Made by a program: the position numbers and the translations under genes | Source: Hyphomicrobiales bacterium | Lineage (GTDB): Bacteria > Pseudomonadota > Alphaproteobacteria > Rhizobiales > Phreatobacteraceae | Assembly (NCBI GenBank): GCA_017304475.1 | Contig: JAFKKV010000029.1 | Span: 62,001 to 126,000 of the forward strand | Reading direction: 5' to 3' | DNA: 64,000 nucleotides | Notes under the pieces: generated by a model | What the model saw: only the letters and a program-made list of their open reading frames with translations | The model's database searches: none | What the model was told of the DNA's origin: nothing | Shown: in pieces, positions 53,740-61,440 of the stretch | Position numbering within the stretch: the first letter of the stretch is position 1 | How the letters are laid out: the number at the start of each line of letters is the position of its first letter

Positions 53740-54702
53740 TCATCTCCTCTGGTCTGACGTCAGCGGGACGGTGGGGGCGCCGAGGGCGTGCCAGGCGGCG
53801 ATGCCACCGGAGAGGGCGTGGGCGTCGACACCGCGCCGACGCAGTTCGGCGACCGCCTCGCCGCTGACCTGGAAGCCGTAGACGCAATAGACGATGACCG
53901 GCTTGTCCTTCGGCACCGCGCCGGCCCAGTCGGCGATCGCCTCCGGCGCCCGGATCAGCGCGCCCGGCACCATGTCGTGGCGCTTGGCCATGTCGTCCGC
54001 GAGGCAGACATCGAGCACCACGATGTCGTCCTTTCGTTCCAAACGGGCCCTGAGGTCCTCGGCCGCGACACCGCCGCCGACGGGATCGGGAACCGGGGAC
54101 CAGCCATCCCGGCGTGCGATCACACGCCCGTGGCGGATGCCGACGCGCTCCCAATGGATGTTTCTCATGAAGGCATCGACGTAAGCGCCGGCCTTGGCGC
54201 CGAAATCGATGTGATAGGCGTGCTCGTACATGTCGAGCGCCAGGATCGGCACGCCGCCGGCCAGACAGTTGGTGTGGTCCGCCGCCCATTGGATCATCAG
54301 CCGGCCGTGGCGTTCCGACCAGGTGAGCAAGGTCCAGCCGGAACCGCCGGCCTGCGCCTTGGCGACCGCCGTGAACTGGCCGCGCCAGGCGGCGACGCTG
54401 CCGAAATCGCGCTCGAGTGCTGCGGCGAGGTCGTCCTTGGCGTCGCCGGACCCGCCGAGCCCGTCGAAATAGATCTCGTGCAGGATCGCCGAATTGGCGG
54501 CGACCAGTTCCTCGCGTTTCAGGCCGTTGACGTCGAAGACCGGCGCGGCGGCCCAGTCGGTTTGGCCGAGCCGGCGCTCGATGGCGTTCAGGCGCCTGAC
54601 GGCGCCGCCGTAATTGTTTTCGTAATGGCTCGCCAGGAGCCGTTCGGACAGACCGTCAAGCCGTGGCGGCTTGAAGGGCAGGGGCATGATCCGATGCGTC
54701 AT
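53740..54702 (-). CDS. Fe/Mn superoxide dismutase fused to a rhodanese domain
   Basis: 320 residues. Residues 1-200 form an Fe/Mn SOD: metal ligands His26 (ASHYENNY), His75 (AILHEIYF), Asp157 and His161 (LDMYEHAYHIDF); the usual Trp of DVWEH is Met here. Residues about 214-315 are a rhodanese domain with the active-site Cys273 (YCVYGFQVS) and the C-terminal LSGGIAAWHALG. SOD genes accompany chrBA in known chromate operons (chrC in Ochrobactrum TnOtChr), where superoxide from Cr(VI) reduction is the likely reason; the fused rhodanese is unusual. No signal peptide, so cytosolic. The ATG at 54702 has GAGGA upstream. It is divergent from the Cj0069-like gene and leads the two-gene unit with the ChrB_C protein. 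Confidence 0.9.
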   Translation of the reverse strand: MTHRIMPLPFKPPRLDGLSERLLASHYENNYGGAVRRLNAIERRLGQTDWAAAPVFDVNGLKREELVAANSAILHEIYFDGLGGSGDAKDDLAAALERDFGSVAAWRGQFTAVAKAQAGGSGWTLLTWSERHGRLMIQWAADHTNCLAGGVPILALDMYEHAYHIDFGAKAGAYVDAFMRNIHWERVGIRHGRVIARRDGWSPVPDPVGGGVAAEDLRARLERKDDIVVLDVCLADDMAKRHDMVPGALIRAPEAIADWAGAVPKDKPVIVYCVYGFQVSGEAVAELRRRGVDAHALSGGIAAWHALGAPTVPLTSDQRR

Positions 54703-54758
54703 CGCGTCCTCGCTTGGGTGGTCCCGAGAGGAGGCGAACGCTACGCTCGAATCAAAAA

Positions 54759-54803
54759 TGATACAAGTGTTGCAATAGACAGCTTTCGTGATACGGTTTG
54801 CCC
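54759..54803 (+). promoter_or_regulatory. Second copy of the chrB promoter/operator
   Basis: TGATAC occurs at 54759 and 54789, exactly 30 bases apart, with GTGTTGCAAT between them, and ATACGGT just before the ATG at 54804. The chrB promoter at 56320-56364 has the same TGATAC pair at the same spacing, TGTTGC in the same place and ATACGGT before its ATG. A -35/-10 reading of TTGCAA-N16-TACGGT is possible in both and would start transcription at about the ATG. It lies between two divergent genes, so it may control both. Confidence 0.6.
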
Positions 54804-54980
54804 ATGAACACGGCGGCCATCTTCGTCGACCGGCGATGGCTGCCACCGGTCCAGCAATTGCCGATCAGGCGGGCCGCTCTTCGGATGAAGATCCGGCGCC
54901 GGCAGCAAGGCATCGCCGCGCTCGCCGCCAGATGCCGCCGAAATCGACCTGTGTGGTCCATGAGGAAACGGGAGGAGACG
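54804..54980 (+). pseudogene. Degenerate chrB 5' fragment
   Basis: The ATG at 54804 opens a frame whose residues 10-35 mirror the ChrB N-terminus codon for codon: DRRWLPPVQQLPIRRA against DQRWLLLIHQLPTKPA, then RMKIRRRQQGIAALAA against RVKIWRRLQSLGAVAV. DNA identity is plain at GATGGCT, CAATTGCCGA and AAGATC-GGCGCCGG. Similarity ends after about 40 codons. The frame remains open into the following gene, so a fused longer product is possible, but a strong ribosome site at 54984 argues for separate translation. The remnant is best read as a decayed duplicate of chrB with its promoter. Confidence 0.65.
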
Positions 54981-54983
54981 GCC

Positions 54984-56081
54984 ATGACCCCCAAAGTGGC
55001 AGTGGTCTGGCGCGGCGACCGTGAGGTCCGGCGCGCGGCGACACCCCGGAACAATCGCTTTCATCGTGTGTTCGAGGAACTCGCCGCGATGGGCATTCAC
55101 GCGGAGCCGGCGGTTTTCGACGAGGCGTTTGCGGACGAGGTTCGCGATCAGCTCCTGGCGGCGGACGGCGTGCTCGTTTGGGTCGATCCGTTGCACGAGG
55201 GGAAGACGCGCGCGGTTCTCGACGCCTTGCTACGCGACGTCGCGGCTCGCGGCCCCTGGGTCAGCGCGCATCCCGACGTGATCCTCAAAATGGGTGTGAA
55301 GCAGGTGCTGCATCGCACGAAGCATCTCGGCTGGGGCACCGACACGCATCTCTACGGCTCCTACCAGGCATTCCGCGAGGCATTCCCCGCGCAATTGCGC
55401 ATGACCGGCCCGCGGGTGCTGAAACAGAACCGCGGCAATGGCGGTCAAGGCGTGTGGCGGGTCGAACAGATCGATCCGCTTCCTGGCGGGGTTGCGGCGG
55501 TCCGAGTGCTGCATGCGCGACGCGGCAGTGTGTCCGAGGACCTCGCGCAGTCGGATTTCATGGCGCGTTGCGAGGCCTATTTCACGCCCGGCGGCTGCAT
55601 CGTGGACCAGCCGTTCCAGCCGCGCCTGCCGGATGGCATGATCCGCTGCTACATGGGCGCGGATAGGGTGGTGGGCTTTGGCCACCAGCTCATCAAGGCG
55701 CTGATCCCGCCACCGCCCGAAGGTCCGGACTGCGAAGCGATGCAGCCGGGGCCACGCATCATGCACCCTGCCACGGCGGAGCAGTTCGAGGCGCTGAGGT
55801 CCAAGATGGAAACCGAATGGGCGCCGCAGATGATGGCGACCCTCGACATCGACGCCGCCTCTTTGCCGATCATCTGGGATGCCGACTTTCTCTACGGGCC
55901 GCGCACCGCGTCGGGCGAGGACACCTATGTGCTCTGCGAAATCAATGTCAGTTCGGTCTTCGCCATCCCGGACCAGGCGCCGGCCGAAATCGCCCGTCTC
56001 GTTGCCGCGCGATTATCGATCGACGCCAACCGGAGAGTCCGTCAAGGCCCGGCTGGACGCTTGGGTGTCACGGCGCCGTGA
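54984..56081 (+). CDS. Cj0069-family / ATP-grasp-like protein
   Basis: 365 residues from the ATG at 54984, which has GGAGGAG upstream. The N-terminus KVAVVWRGDREVRRAATPRNNRF and later LKQNRGNGGQGVWRVE, CIVDQPFQPRLPDGMIRCYMG and LIWDADFLYGP-like LPIIWDADFLYGP suggest the Cj0069 family with an ATP-grasp-like fold: a glycine-rich loop after KQNRG and acidic residues near the end (ICEINVSSVF-like CEINVSSVF). The reaction is unknown; ATP-grasp enzymes usually ligate a carboxylate to an amine or thiol. It sits in a chromate island under a copy of the chrB promoter, so expression with chrBA is likely (inference). The frame is open upstream into a chrB remnant. Confidence 0.75.
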   Translation: MTPKVAVVWRGDREVRRAATPRNNRFHRVFEELAAMGIHAEPAVFDEAFADEVRDQLLAADGVLVWVDPLHEGKTRAVLDALLRDVAARGPWVSAHPDVILKMGVKQVLHRTKHLGWGTDTHLYGSYQAFREAFPAQLRMTGPRVLKQNRGNGGQGVWRVEQIDPLPGGVAAVRVLHARRGSVSEDLAQSDFMARCEAYFTPGGCIVDQPFQPRLPDGMIRCYMGADRVVGFGHQLIKALIPPPPEGPDCEAMQPGPRIMHPATAEQFEALRSKMETEWAPQMMATLDIDAASLPIIWDADFLYGPRTASGEDTYVLCEINVSSVFAIPDQAPAEIARLVAARLSIDANRRVRQGPAGRLGVTAP

Positions 56082-56364
56082 AGGACAACGGGTTCAATGG
56101 GGCCATCGGCCACGTCATCGCAGCCGGTCGGCTCCGTGCATCTCGATGAGGGCGTCCATGGTCCAGCCATTCTCCTTTGTCCCGGCTCTCGCGTCGGCGC
56201 GCGTCGTCTCCGTGTGAAGGCGTCAACGCTATCGATAGCTCGGGTATCCGTGCATGGACGTTGGTCATATCGGCTGCGAGAGTCCACGCCCACGGACCTG
56301 CGCGATGTTTGGATATATATGATACAGATGTTGCGTTTGATGCGTCCGATGATACGGTCAAATC
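56082..56364. promoter_or_regulatory. chrB promoter region
   Basis: 283 bases. The last 45 carry TATATATGATACAGATG and a second TGATAC at 56350, 30 bases from the first at 56320. TTGCGT (56331) and TACGGT (56353) could be -35 and -10 with 16 bases between; transcription would then begin at or within a few bases of the chrB ATG (56365). There is no purine-rich ribosome site before that ATG, so a leaderless mRNA is plausible. ChrB is known to regulate chr promoters in other bacteria; binding here is inference. Confidence 0.55.
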
Positions 56365-57363
56365 ATGAGTGATGAGACGCCCGGGACGGACCAGCGATGG
56401 CTCCTGCTGATCCACCAATTGCCGACCAAGCCGGCCTATTTCCGCGTCAAGATCTGGCGCCGGTTGCAGAGCCTCGGCGCCGTGGCGGTGAAGAGCACGG
56501 TTTATGCGCTGCCCGCCAATGCCGAGACCCAGGAGGATTTCGAATGGCTCCTGAAGGAGATCGTCGAGGGCGGCGGCGAAGCCATGCTGTGCGAGGCACG
56601 GCTGATCGACGGTCTGTCCGACGCCCAGGTCCGGGCGCTGTTCGACGCTGCGCGTGATGCCGACTACGCCGAGATAGCCAAGGAAGCGCGCGACCTCGCC
56701 CAGGCGCTCGATGCGCTGGCACCAGAGGGCAGGGCGGAGGCCGAGAAGAGCACGGAGACGCGCTCGCAGATCAACCGCCTGCGCAAACGGCTCGCCGAGC
56801 TCGTGACGATCGATTTTTTCGCCGCCACCGGCCGCCTTGCGGTCGAGGCGATGCTGGCCGGGCTCGAGGCCCGGCTTACGGAGGACCTGGCCATGACCGA
56901 GAATCCGCCGAAAGCGGCCGAGCCCGCCGCGGAACTGAAGGGCCGGACCTGGGTGACGCGCCGCGACATTCATGTCGACCGTATTGCCTGCAGTTGGCTG
57001 ATCCGCCGCTTCATCGATCCGCAGGCCGTCATCCGCTTCGTGCCGGGCAAGGGGTATGTGCCTGATCCGGGCGAGTTGCGCTTCGACATGTTCGAGGGCG
57101 AGATCACCCACGAAGGTGACCGCTGCAGTTTCGAGGTCCTGCTCGGCCGCGCAGGCATCGTCGACCCGGCCTTGCAGGCGATCGCCGAGATCGTCCACGA
57201 CATCGATCTCAAGGACGGCAAGTTCGGCCGTGACGAGACGTCGGGCATTGCAAGCCTGATCGCCGGCATCGCCGCGGCCCATGCGGATGACGACCAGCGG
57301 ATCGCCCAGGGCGCCGCGGTGTTCGACAATCTCCATCAGTATTTTCGCGGCAAGCGCGGCTGA
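56365..57363 (+). CDS. chrB: ChrB, chromate-responsive regulator
   Basis: 332 residues, cytosolic regulator of chromate resistance operons. The N-terminal half (about 1-170; RWLLLIHQLPTKPAYFRVKI, then KSTVYALPANAETQEDFEWL) resembles the PaaX-like DNA-binding part of ChrB. The C-terminal ChrB_C domain (about 195-332) has DIHVDRIACSWLIRRFID and HEGDRCSFEVLLG. Length is normal for full ChrB. It precedes chrA by 17 bases on the same strand. The promoter has paired TGATAC repeats that are duplicated upstream at 54759. A stand-alone version of its C-terminal domain is encoded at 53265. Confidence 0.92.
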   Translation: MSDETPGTDQRWLLLIHQLPTKPAYFRVKIWRRLQSLGAVAVKSTVYALPANAETQEDFEWLLKEIVEGGGEAMLCEARLIDGLSDAQVRALFDAARDADYAEIAKEARDLAQALDALAPEGRAEAEKSTETRSQINRLRKRLAELVTIDFFAATGRLAVEAMLAGLEARLTEDLAMTENPPKAAEPAAELKGRTWVTRRDIHVDRIACSWLIRRFIDPQAVIRFVPGKGYVPDPGELRFDMFEGEITHEGDRCSFEVLLGRAGIVDPALQAIAEIVHDIDLKDGKFGRDETSGIASLIAGIAAAHADDDQRIAQGAAVFDNLHQYFRGKRG

Positions 57364-57380
57364 CGAAAGAGGACCGGGCC

Positions 57381-58811
57381 ATGACCAATGCCGAGGGCGT
57401 CGCCGGGAAGCCAGTCGGGACATCCGACCTTGCCGCAGGAGGTCTGCCCGGCCACGGCATTTCCTTCGGCGAAGCCGTGCGGGTCTGGGCGCGGGTGGCG
57501 CTCCTCAGCTTCGGCGGTCCGGCTGGGCAGATCGCGGTGATGCACCGGATCATCGTCGAGGAAAAACGCTGGATCGGCGAGACCCGTTTCCTGCACGCGC
57601 TCAACTATTGCACCTTGCTGCCGGGGCCCGAGGCGCAGCAGCTCGCCATCTATATCGGCTGGCTCCTGCACAAGACCAAGGGCGGCCTGGTGGCGGGCAT
57701 TCTGTTCGTCGTGCCCGGCGTCGTCGCCATCATGGCGCTCAGCTGGATCTATGCGATCTTCGGCAATGTCGGGCTGGTCCAGGCCCTGTTCTTCGGCCTG
57801 AAGGCGGCAGTGCTCGCCATCGTGCTGGAAGCGGTCCTGCGCATCGGCCGGCGTGCGCTGAAGAACAATGTGCTGCTGGGGCTCGCCGCCGCGGCCTTCG
57901 TCGCGCTGTTCTTCTTCCAGGTGGCGTTTCCGCTGGTCATCCTGGCGGCGGGCCTGATCGGCTTTGCCGGCGGAAAAGCGGGCTGGGCTTCGTTCCTCAC
58001 CACCGGCGGACATGGCAAGGTCGGCGGCCACCAGGTCGCCGATGCCGATACGGCGCTGGGCGAGGAGGTGCCGGCCCATGCCCGCCCGCCGGTCAGTTGG
58101 TCCTTGAAGATCGCCGGGGCCTTTCTCGTGCTGTGGTTCGTGCCCGTGCTCGGCCTCCTGGCGCTGCTCGGAACCGGCAATGTCTTCACCGACATCGCCA
58201 TCTTCTTTTCCAAAATGGCCATGGTCACCTTCGGCGGCGCCTATGCGGTGCTCGCCTATGTCGCCCAGCAGGCTGTCGATCATTATGGCTGGCTGAAGCC
58301 CGGCGAGATGCTGGACGGGCTCGGCATGGCCGAGACGACGCCCGGCCCGCTGATCATGGTCACCCAGTTCGTCGGTTTCATGGGCGCCTACCGGTCGCCG
58401 GGTGTCCTGCACCCGCTGGTCGCCGGCACGCTCGGCGGGCTGCTCACCACCTGGGTGACCTTCGTGCCCTGTTTCCTTTGGATCTTCCTCGGCGCGCCGT
58501 TCATGGAGACGATGCGCAGCAACCGGGCCTTGTCGGCGGCGCTGTCGGCGATCACGGCGGCGGTGGTCGGGGTCATCCTCAACCTGGCGGTCTGGTTTGC
58601 CCTGCATGTGCTGTTCGGCCAGCTGAACGAGATCCGCTGGCTCGGCATGACGGTCGAGGTGCCGGTCTTGAGCTCCGTCAATATCCCGTCGCTGGTCCTG
58701 ACATCGGGAGCGATGCTCGCCGTGTTCCGCTTCAAGATCGGCATGATCCCGGTGCTCGTGGCCTGTTCGGCGCTCGGCGTGCTCTATGGACTGATCATCG
58801 GCGCGGTCTAG
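57381..58811 (+). CDS. chrA: ChrA chromate transporter
   Basis: 476 residues, long-chain CHR-family protein with two homologous halves: first VALLSFGGPAGQIAVMHRIIVEEKRWI, second MAMVTFGGAYAVLAYVAQQAVDHYGWL; each has the FGG-PxGQ or FGGAYA signature and about five to seven transmembrane helices. It exports chromate from the cytosol through the inner membrane. The ATG at 57381 has AGAGGA upstream. It closes the chromate block; ornithine aminotransferase begins 77 bases downstream, close enough for read-through. Confidence 0.95.
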   Translation: MTNAEGVAGKPVGTSDLAAGGLPGHGISFGEAVRVWARVALLSFGGPAGQIAVMHRIIVEEKRWIGETRFLHALNYCTLLPGPEAQQLAIYIGWLLHKTKGGLVAGILFVVPGVVAIMALSWIYAIFGNVGLVQALFFGLKAAVLAIVLEAVLRIGRRALKNNVLLGLAAAAFVALFFFQVAFPLVILAAGLIGFAGGKAGWASFLTTGGHGKVGGHQVADADTALGEEVPAHARPPVSWSLKIAGAFLVLWFVPVLGLLALLGTGNVFTDIAIFFSKMAMVTFGGAYAVLAYVAQQAVDHYGWLKPGEMLDGLGMAETTPGPLIMVTQFVGFMGAYRSPGVLHPLVAGTLGGLLTTWVTFVPCFLWIFLGAPFMETMRSNRALSAALSAITAAVVGVILNLAVWFALHVLFGQLNEIRWLGMTVEVPVLSSVNIPSLVLTSGAMLAVFRFKIGMIPVLVACSALGVLYGLIIGAV

Positions 58812-58887
58812 CCGCGGCTGCCCATCGTACACATCTCTGCAAGACGGCGCGCCTCCAACGGAGGGCGGGCCGCCGGGAGAGGCAGTC

Positions 58888-60099
58888 ATGAGGCCGTCCA
58901 GCTCCGATCTGATCGCCACCGAAGCCAGGCTCGGCGCCCACAATTACCAGCCGCTCGACGTGGTGCTGGCGCGCGGCGAGGGGGTCTATGTCTTCGATGT
59001 CGACGGCGTCAGGTATCTCGACTGCCTGTCGGCCTATTCCGCGGTCAACCAGGGCCACTGCCATCCGAAGATCCTGAAGGCCATGGTCGACCAGGCGCAG
59101 CGGCTCACGCTCACCTCGCGCGCCTTCCGCAACGACCAGCTCGCGCTGTTCTACGAGGAGCTCGCGGCGCTTACCGGCTCGCACAAGATCCTGCCGATGA
59201 ACAGTGGCGCCGAGGCGGTCGAGACCGCCATCAAGGCCGTGCGCAAATGGGGTTACGAGGTGAAGGGCGTGCCGGAGGGCATGGCCGAGATCATCGTCTG
59301 TTCCAACAATTTCCACGGCCGGACCATCGGCATTGTCGGCTTCTCCACCGATCCGACAGCGCGCGGCGGCTTCGGTCCATTCGCGCCCGGCTTCCGGATC
59401 GTGCCCTTCGGCGACGCGCAGGCGCTGGCGGCCGCGATCAATCCGAACACCGTCGGTTTCCTGGTCGAGCCGATCCAGGGCGAGGCCGGCGTAATCATTC
59501 CGCCATCGGGCTATTTCGCCCGCGTCCGGGAACTCTGCACCGGCAATGACGTGGTCCTGATCCTGGACGAGATCCAGACCGGGCTCGGTCGCACCGGCAA
59601 GCTCCTGGCCGAGCAGCACGAAGCGATCGAAGCCGATGTCACGCTGATCGGCAAGGCCCTGTCCGGCGGCTTCTATCCGGTTTCGGCGGTGCTCTCCAAT
59701 TCCGCCGTGCTCGGCGTCCTCAAGCCCGGCCAGCACGGCTCGACCTTCGGCGGCAATCCGCTCGCCTGCGCGGTGGCCCGCGCCGCCGTCAAGGTGCTGG
59801 TCGAGGAGGGCATGATCGAGAACGCCGCCGAGCAGGGCGCCTATCTCCAGGCCGGGCTCGCCGATATCCGCTCCAATGTGGTGCGCGAGGTGCGCGGCCG
59901 CGGCCTGATGCTGGCGGTGGAGCTCACCCCGGAGGCCGGCGGCGCCCATCGTTTCTGCGACATGTTGCGGGAGCGCGGCCTGCTCGCCAAGGACACCCAT
60001 CGCGACACGATCCGCATCGCGCCGCCGCTGGTCATCACCCGCGACCAGGCGGATTGGGCGCTCGAGCAATTCGCCGCCGTGCTGACCACGGCGACCTGA
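58888..60099 (+). CDS. rocD: Ornithine aminotransferase
   Basis: 403 residues, class III PLP aminotransferase converting ornithine and 2-oxoglutarate to glutamate semialdehyde. The Schiff-base Lys256 is in TLIGKALSGGFYPVSAVL; LPMNSGAEAVETAIKAVRKWGY, the LILDEIQTGLGRTG Asp and GSTFGGNPLA are diagnostic. AHNYQPLDVVLARGEG at the N-terminus is specific for OAT among its relatives. The ATG at 58888 follows GGGAGAGGC. Functionally it belongs with arginase (52311-53252), from which it is separated by the chromate block. It ends 11 bases before the convergent unknown gene. Confidence 0.94.
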   Translation: MRPSSSDLIATEARLGAHNYQPLDVVLARGEGVYVFDVDGVRYLDCLSAYSAVNQGHCHPKILKAMVDQAQRLTLTSRAFRNDQLALFYEELAALTGSHKILPMNSGAEAVETAIKAVRKWGYEVKGVPEGMAEIIVCSNNFHGRTIGIVGFSTDPTARGGFGPFAPGFRIVPFGDAQALAAAINPNTVGFLVEPIQGEAGVIIPPSGYFARVRELCTGNDVVLILDEIQTGLGRTGKLLAEQHEAIEADVTLIGKALSGGFYPVSAVLSNSAVLGVLKPGQHGSTFGGNPLACAVARAAVKVLVEEGMIENAAEQGAYLQAGLADIRSNVVREVRGRGLMLAVELTPEAGGAHRFCDMLRERGLLAKDTHRDTIRIAPPLVITRDQADWALEQFAAVLTTAT

Positions 60100-60110
60100 G
60101 GGCGCCGGCC

Positions 60111-61187
60111 TCAGTTGGAGTCCCAGATGGTGGTCGAGGCCTGGCCGTATTTCATATAGGTCGAATAGAGCGATTTGGGATCGTTCAGCAGTTGCAGCAC
60201 ATGTTTGAAGAAGGGCGCCGCCGATGCGCCCACGGCATCGGAGCTCGCGCCGATCGGGCTTTGCCAGGGATCCTGGTTGGCCGCCATGCTGGTCCGCTTG
60301 ATCTGCTTTTCCATCTCCTGGATCGAGGTGAAGATCTCGCTTTCGGCGAATTTCAGCTCGTTGCCGACCAGCCCGTAGCAATCGTCGACATTGGTGCGGC
60401 CGTGGCACTTCCTGATGGCGTTGCGGAACGGATATTCGCGCCACGGCGTATTGGGAGGCGCCGAGAACGTGCCATGGCCGCCCATGCCGCCGGTGGTGCC
60501 GGAAAAGGGCAGCTTGCCGCCCGTGGCGCGCGTCATGTCGGCGCGGCGTTTGTCCAGGGTGTTCCAGTTGACATATTCGAACACCGCGACCCGGTTATAG
60601 TACCAGAGGTCGAGAAAGGCCGGATAGTCCAGCTCCGCCGCCAGGATGACCCAGTCGATGATGCGTTTCTGCCGGTCGCCGCTCCAGCTCGGGTTGTAGG
60701 CGGCGTTGATCGCATGCTGCAGCACCTTCTCGGCATAGGCCTTTTCGGATTGCTGGACGATCGCCGGCGAGGCATGCACGACTTCGGCCTCGTCCTTGTC
60801 GAAACGGATGGCCACCTTGGCGAAGCGCACGCTCATCACCCAGCGGTCGCCGGGCTGCATGTGCTGGCGCCGGTAGAGGCGGGCGGCAAGCGTCACACGC
60901 GTGCCATTGGCGAGCTTCTGGGCCAGGTAATCCCGGTGGATGAGGCTGAGGTCCTGGCTGGCGCGCACCAGGCCACGCGCGAACACGCCGCCATCGCTCC
61001 GGTAGACCACGTAATGGCGCAGCTCATGGGCGACCTTGGCGGCGAACTGGTCGAAATCGCTGTCATAGCTGGCGACGATCGTCAGCGTCTGGCCGACCGG
61101 CTTGAAGCCGAGCCGCGTCTGTTCGAGCGCGCGCCGGGCGAATTCAGCGGACGGCATATAATCGGTGCGGTGCGGTTCCTTGCCCAA
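60111..61187 (-). CDS. Uncharacterised protein
   Basis: About 358 residues from a TTG at 61187 with AGGAG seven bases upstream; an ATG at 61157 is the alternative, and a GTG at 61232 lacks a ribosome site. I do not recognise the family. The protein is soluble-looking, rich in Tyr/Trp (PAFLDLWYYNRVAVFEYVNW), with a HELRHYVVY stretch near residue 55, where HExxH is not complete, and two Cys in CHGRTNVDDCYG. No signal peptide or membrane helix is obvious. It converges with rocD and lies upstream of a cytochrome/propeller pair on the same strand but 253 bases away. No function is proposed. Confidence 0.75.
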   Translation of the reverse strand: MGKEPHRTDYMPSAEFARRALEQTRLGFKPVGQTLTIVASYDSDFDQFAAKVAHELRHYVVYRSDGGVFARGLVRASQDLSLIHRDYLAQKLANGTRVTLAARLYRRQHMQPGDRWVMSVRFAKVAIRFDKDEAEVVHASPAIVQQSEKAYAEKVLQHAINAAYNPSWSGDRQKRIIDWVILAAELDYPAFLDLWYYNRVAVFEYVNWNTLDKRRADMTRATGGKLPFSGTTGGMGGHGTFSAPPNTPWREYPFRNAIRKCHGRTNVDDCYGLVGNELKFAESEIFTSIQEMEKQIKRTSMAANQDPWQSPIGASSDAVGASAAPFFKHVLQLLNDPKSLYSTYMKYGQASTTIWDSN

Positions 61188-61384
61188 TTCCGTGCTCCTG
61201 CAATGAGATGAACGAGGGCCGGCGATAAACACTGAGCGGGATGATGTTACCGCCGACCCTAAGTCACGACAATCGGGCGGGCTGTGCGCGGGGGCACAGA
61301 CGGGCCGGAGCGGCAGGGGCGTGTGGGGGGGGCGTGGTGGGCGCCTCGGCGCGAATTGCTTCAGATCGAAACCGCCGGGCGATC

Positions 61385-61414
61385 CTGCACGAAGGTTCGT
61401 TGTCCTTCGTGCAG
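61385..61414. repeat. Perfect 11-base inverted repeat
   Basis: CTGCACGAAGG (61385-61395), an 8-base spacer, then CCTTCGTGCAG (61404-61414). It lies 27 bases after the cytochrome stop on the minus strand. The stem is stable but not followed by a T-run in that direction, so it may be a weak terminator or 3' stabiliser of the cytochrome transcript. Confidence 0.75.
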
Positions 61415-61440
61415 TGCATCTTAATTGCGAAAGATCAGAC

